15,564 nt of DNA. Source: Phoronis ovalis (lineage: Eukaryota; Phoronida; Phoronidae). Below the pieces are notes generated by a model. It was given only the letters and a program-made list of their open reading frames with translations, was not told the origin of the DNA and made no database searches. The DNA lies in contig JAOXYB010018307.1 of assembly GCA_028565635.1 (NCBI GenBank), forward strand, positions 1-15,564. The letters run 5' to 3'. Positions 10,992 to 15,564 of this stretch are shown one piece after another; positions within the stretch are counted from its first letter, which is position 1; every line of letters starts with the position of its first letter. A program made the position numbers and the translations under genes.

Positions 10992-11028
10992 CTAAGATTT
11001 ATCATAAAAACTAATTTTTCAGGTGAGT
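10992..11028 (+). promoter_or_regulatory. 3' splice site of intron 1, fused to a donor consensus
   Basis: The acceptor is CTAATTTTTCAG ending at 11022. A branch-point candidate CTAAG lies at 10992-10996, 27 bases upstream. The exon begins GTGAGT, so 11021-11028 reads AGGTGAGT, a perfect metazoan donor overlapping the acceptor. This is the layout of a recursive splice site. The acceptor is supported by the conserved Ig domain that follows and by the phase match to exon 1. Confidence 0.8.
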
Positions 11029-11391
11029 TTTTAGATCCTGAAAACGTTCCAACCACAGATGGGGAACAGTTGCCGATCTTTGTCAAACAGCCTGACAATG
11101 TTGTATATATTGTTCGCAACAACCCTGTTACAGTGACATGCACAGCTGCTTTTACAGCAATAATTAATTTCAAATGTGCTGGAATATGGGTGCAACGAAA
11201 ACTTCTTTCAACACGAGAGTTGGTTGATCCAAGGACCGGAATAAAATATTTGCAAACGAGTGTGGAGGTTACAAGGCAAGAAGTTACTGAATATTTTGGA
11301 CTGGAAGGGTACTGGTGTGAGTGTTTAGCATGGAGCGTAGGCCCTCGATCAAGGTCGATCAGAAGCACTCGAGGTTATGTTCAGATTGCTA
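11023..11391 (+). CDS. unc5: UNC5-like netrin receptor, first Ig-domain exon
   Basis: UNC5 is a single-pass cell-surface receptor for netrin that mediates axon repulsion and other guidance. Its first Ig domain takes part in ligand and co-receptor contacts. The exon completes residue 37 and adds 122 residues with no stop. UNC5 hallmarks are YIVRNNPV (65-72), FKC (86-88), RQEV (121-124), FGLEGYWCECLAW (128-140) and YVQIA (155-159). Four cysteines, C76, C88, C135 and C137, keep the spacing of UNC5 Ig1. By analogy with vertebrate UNC5 they would pair 76-137 and 88-135. Residues 143-154 form an arginine-rich loop (GPRSRSIRSTRG). No N-glycosylation sequon is present. The exon starts after TTTTTCAG and ends GCTA|GTAAGT, in phase 1 at both ends, so skipping would keep the frame. 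CpG is frequent here, unlike in the introns. The family assignment is strong; the orthologue or paralogue number cannot be told. Confidence 0.93.
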
Positions 11392-11397
11392 GTAAGT
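11392..11397 (+). promoter_or_regulatory. 5' splice site of intron 2
   Basis: GTAAGT is a perfect donor hexamer. It follows the conserved YVQIA end of Ig1, where UNC5 proteins pass into the second Ig domain, and it cuts after the first base of a codon. Confidence 0.85.
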
Positions 11398-13770
11398 ATT
11401 ACTTTTAAATATAAATATCCGTAATTTAATATTATGAATAACAAACGTTAAGTATGAACTATTTCACATTTTTCCAGTTCCTATTTATTAAGTTATTGTG
11501 TCATATTCCAAACTAATGATGGTTGTTATATCATGGTAACCTGATAGTGATTGTTAATCATAGCTGCTTTGTAAAAATAAAAATTCAGGTAGAACAAAGC
11601 AAAAAAATGGCAGTAAGTAAAATATGGTATGGAGCTTAATTTGCCAATGCTTGCATTCAGTTCACAATTAAATCTCTAAAAACTGACATGTTATAAATAT
11701 GCTTGGTATACTACCTAAGACTGTTTTAGAATGTATAGACAGTTTTGAGATTTGATAGGAGGTAAATCGAATTCCTTTCTGGAGCTTCTTAATGAACAGG
11801 TAGATTGGGTATCACTTAAGACATTTTACACCATGTCTATGGCACTTTTGTCACTATTGTAATATTGTATCCCTGGTGTTTTCTGCCAACTAAAAAAGTA
11901 AAATTCTTTTTAAGGTTTATATATTAGAGTCTGTAATTAAAATTGGTCAAGGTGTAAATGTTTGACAGTTTGCAGATGTTTGATCTGTGCAATCTGTGGA
12001 AATTACATGACATTAAAGGAAATCCTTGTACCATGATCATGAAATAATGTTGTACACCATTGTCAAAGTAACACTGTCCAGAGAAAAACACAAAATCCCT
12101 GGTATGTGCTTTAAATAACATTAAACTATGTCTTATCTTGAAAACTTTTCCTTCTACAAAAACCATTAAGACCCCAGTTGGTGGTAATCAACCTGGAGAT
12201 AAAATTCCTTTAAAAATCTTCAGCCTGCATCCAATCTCTACTCAAGAAAGCTATATGAGTCAGATAAAAAGTGCTTTTCTAAATGGTGCAATGCTTGACT
12301 GAGCCTGTGCATGATGTTTGGGGAATTAGAGTGATCATACTGTAATACAGGTGCTAGTATGAATAGGTAACCAAATGGTTACAGATATATTGATGTTTCT
12401 ATATCAGAAAAAGCTGGCAGTTTTGGTTTTCTGCTGGTATATATGTAGAGTTGAACTGCAGTTAAGAAATGTACCCATTTCTGTTGTCCAAACCATGCAT
12501 TGTTAAACTGAATTTAAGATTTGGCTTATAGCAATCCTTCAAGCTTTGGAACAATTTTTTAAGAATATTTGATATACCTATAAATATACAGTACACAGCA
12601 TACAGTATGATAGGTGACTATCTGACTATATCATTTCTACTCTACTGTATTAATATACTTTCAATGTAATGCAACAAAAATGAATTTAACAAACTGAACA
12701 AGTTCTCAAATTATTTCTAGTTAAATAACATATGTTGCCATTCTACTTAAAAAGTAGCAGATTTTAGTTGTTTTTAACAGGTGTAAATCTTATTATTGGT
12801 TTAAAGTGAAAATGAATTCATAACAAAAAAAATACTGTCAGTATCAATTAGTTTTGCCACATTTGTCATTTTGTAAATATGTCCAAATGCGGTTTACTTT
12901 TATGGTCATATTTGTGGTGTAGATTTCCAGATTTATATCCTTAGATAATATAGATATTTTTTATCAGCGGATTTGGTTTTGGACAGGTGTGCCATTTATC
13001 CTTGTGCATTGAAATATCAATATCTGTATTTGGTTTGACTTTAAGTGATTTGGATAAAATTTGAAATCTAAGTAAGGTTGCTTATCTATGTACAGGTGTG
13101 TAAAAGCCAATAGTTCAAATAATTTCATGGTTTGACGGAGTCTTGTCATTTATATGCAAATTGTGCATGTACCATAACATTACTTTATGTTATCAGATAA
13201 TAATAATGAGATAGTCCAGTTAGTAAAGTATAAATGGCAGCTTTTTTTAAAATAATTAGGGTGTGGTATTGTAATGAAAACTGTTGTTGGATTGTAATTA
13301 TTTGCTTTCAGAGAAATGAGGAACATATTTGGTTTTGTGAGATATTAGAATTCAATAAGTGGTGCTCTACTGTTTCCATGAACACCTGGATAATCAGAGT
13401 GCTATTTTGGAAATTTGAGTATGTCAGTCAAATTAGCTGCAAATTGTAGTTTAGAAATTTAGCTGAAATTATAGAGAAATTTCTTACATCATTCAGTTTT
13501 CTGTATCTAGTACAATTGATCTGATATTTTATTACCATGTAATTTGCACACTTCACTTCTGATATAAAACAAAACCACTGAAAATTGCAAAACTATAAAC
13601 ACATTTAAATGTACTGTCAAGAATGATACTGTACCTTTGTTAGAAATTTAGCAGTCTGGAAGATGTTAAGCTTCACAAAATTACAAACATTTCTGTTTAG
13701 AAGCATAAAATGCTGGTTTGTGTATGTAGGATACCAAGATTTAATTACCTGAGGTAAATAGTAGCAATAT

Positions 13771-13871
13771 ACACACACAGCTGCAGATAGTAAGATTTCT
13801 TACATCTGTGTGTTTATCTGACAAATGTGTGATCATTCTGATGGAAAAAAATGAAACACACATTATCAGAT
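13771..13871. repeat. two adjacent imperfect hairpins
   Basis: The first hairpin pairs ACACACAG, AT and GTAAGA (13773-13796) with TCTTAC, AT and CTGTGTGT (13799-13814). It has a six-base and a one-base bulge on the left arm and a loop of about two bases. The second pairs ATCTGACAAATGTGTG (13816-13831) with ACACACATTATCAGAT (13856-13871), with a small mismatch and a 24-base loop. CA/TG runs within the arms make some of this pairing cheap. Confidence 0.5.
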
Positions 13872-15564
13872 TTGATACATTATTGGACTACTCAGTACTG
13901 TAGCCTAAGCGAAACAGTTATTTTTATGTAACAGGGATTTTGGTTCAATTAATGGAGAAGGTCTTAGTCTGTTTTTTGGTTGAAAAGACAAATGTCCCAT
14001 TGATTGAAAGGCAATGTGACCGTCATTGAAAAACCTAGATCAATGTCATAATGTTTTTATTCATGTTTGGTAGAGCTTTTCCATGAATGTTGTTATAGAT
14101 TCAAGAACTAGTCACATGCAAAATTATACCATTTGGAATAACAAGATTGTGGTGTGAATACATCTGTTGGATTTTCTTTTGGTGTGGTCAACATGTGAGA
14201 TAATAAACTCCTAATTTCTGTGATGGCATTGTATAATAACTACAAACAAGCAATTCAGTGGAGCTGGTAATTGAACTTTAGCATCCCTATCTATAGAAAC
14301 AGTACTATAAGTTCCCATTACTATTACCGTAGCTGTTGGTACTTGATGTATACCAGATTGGTAATGGGTTTCTATGAAGCTCTTTAACTTAGTACCACAT
14401 TAAAACAGTGTAAAGCAGGATTCTTGCTTAGAAGTACAATGACACCGAATCAGGATAGTTAGTTTTTGAATGCTAATTTGAGAAATATACAACAAAAAAA
14501 TTAAGTGCCATATATTGATTAAGCTTCCATAAACTTTTGCTATAGAAGAGGTTGACATAGAGTTTGTAAATATTTAGCCAGCTTTTTTAGCTATTGATTG
14601 GTGCGTATCATATATTTTCCCATTGTGTTTTGATAATTAAGCATTCAAGTATTTTCATCGTTACAAATAACGAATTTTATGGTGACATTTTGAGATGTAT
14701 GTCCAAGTATCTCAACTTTCAGTTGTTAATTCTCTGTCTTAGCTTGATAATACTTGACTTTCTGTTGTTAGAAGAGTCTAGAGATTTCATTTGTAGCCAC
14801 TGCTGAATTAGCATTTGGTAATAGTTTCTTAACCATAACATTCTAAAACTACTGTGTACACATGTTTTTTTATATTTTAAACAAGAGATGGCACCTTTGC
14901 CCCTTAACCAATGTTAATGCATTTTATACACACCTACTACTACTTGCACTTAACAGCACTTTGGGCTTTTGAAATGAATGGGCAGTGTCTTGTAAAAAAG
15001 TCTATTTTGAATAGAAAAATACCTTTTTTTTTTCAAATGTAGCAGAAAACAAGAATTGAACTGTCAATCATGTAATTTCCATGTTATTGATTCCATGTAA
15101 TTGTCAAGTAATGATTTGTTTAGTTTCTGTCAGAATTATGTATTTGAAGAATTATAAATATGTTACTAAATAGTTACATGTAGAAAGTAGAATTGGGATA
15201 TGATGTAAAATCTGAAATGTAATATTTGGACTATTTAGCTTCATCCAGCATGAATTCTTTCTGGGAGTTAGATGATTTTAGGATGAAACTTTTTTGAATT
15301 TTTTATGATAGATGGCATTTTTTCAAGTCATATAGTCAGTAAATATAGAAATTTAATATTATATATCCTACTTTTCCCTTTGTCTGTATTAAAGCAGTGT
15401 AAACTGAACATTTAAAGATACCTGTAAAATGATTCAGTGCAGGTGAATGTGGCATAATACTATTTTTTTAATGTTGTCTACTTCAAAAGCCGCAAAAAAA
15501 TCTCGAACATTCTACCTTTCTCAGGTATTGATAACTTGATCTATGATGTCTGTCTGTGTAGATA

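Larger units (their letters stand above)
8055..11022 (+). other. UNC5-like intron 1
   Basis: This 2,968-base GT-AG intron separates the signal-peptide exon from the Ig1 exon. It is rich in T and in TG-containing tracts (especially 9830-10030) and shows no credible internal exon. A 21-base near-identical direct repeat lies at 8746-8766 and 8905-8925 (20 of 21 match, sharing TTTCTCCACATGG). A tandem repeat occupies 10697-10912. Short frames inside the intron look like chance openings. Confidence 0.65.
11392..15564 (+). other. UNC5-like intron 2 (continues beyond window)
   Basis: No second Ig-domain exon was found in any frame of the remaining 4.2 kb, so the intron runs off the window. The sequence is A/T-rich with CA/TG runs. 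Open frames at 13234-13449 and 14594-14806 do not resemble UNC5 or any other family I recognise. A sequence with acceptor and donor features side by side occurs at 12780 (TTTTTAACAG|GTGTAA). Confidence 0.7.

Noticed and set aside
10976-11368. 130-codon open frame on the minus strand
   Set aside because: It is the antisense of the Ig1 exon, which has clear UNC5 similarity and splice sites on the + strand. The minus frame has no recognisable features.
13234-13449. Cysteine- and tryptophan-rich 71-codon open frame in intron 2
   Set aside because: The spacing does not match the second Ig domain or thrombospondin repeats of UNC5, and no paired splice sites in the right phase were found.
15525-15564. 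Possible start of the next UNC5 exon after CTTTCTCAG
   Set aside because: The frame stays open to the window end in the required phase, but the 13 residues do not resemble the start of UNC5 Ig2. The stretch is too short to judge.

Overview
This is a piece of animal nuclear DNA, not bacterial or viral. It is about two-thirds A+T and almost empty of long reading frames. CpG is scarce outside a few segments, and two exon-like coding segments are bounded by consensus splice sites. The only protein recognised is the amino-terminal part of an UNC5-type netrin receptor on the + strand. The divergent first immunoglobulin domain, compact introns and high A+T suggest an invertebrate, probably a protostome such as a mollusc, annelid or chelicerate. 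The window does not allow a firmer call.

Layout. Positions 1-6597 are non-coding upstream sequence. They hold a possible polyadenylation signal near 1271, a small TA/TG-rich repeat near 1951 and a CpG-bearing segment at about 5160-5720 that contains a degenerate 30-bp tandem repeat. Positions 6598-7945 follow an acceptor-like site and are richer in purines than their flanks. They may be untranslated leader of the receptor mRNA. Coding exon 1 (7946-8054) encodes a signal peptide and two N-glycosylation sequons. Intron 1 (8055-11022) carries a five-copy, ~43-bp tandem repeat just upstream of exon 2. Exon 2 (11023-11391) encodes the whole first Ig domain with the four cysteines characteristic of UNC5. 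From 11392 to the end is intron 2, with a pair of adjacent hairpins near 13771-13871. The second Ig domain, thrombospondin repeats, transmembrane segment, ZU5 and death domain must lie downstream of the window.

The two exons fit together: exon 1 ends after one base of a codon and exon 2 begins with the remaining two, restoring a glycine codon. Exon 2 also ends in phase 1, so it is a symmetric module that can be included or skipped without shifting the frame. Its acceptor is directly fused to a perfect donor consensus (AG|GTGAGT), and the tandem repeat upstream carries repeated CU-rich and acceptor-like motifs. Together these make alternative or recursive splicing of the Ig1 exon the most interesting testable idea here. 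No previously undescribed gene system could be supported from the sequence.
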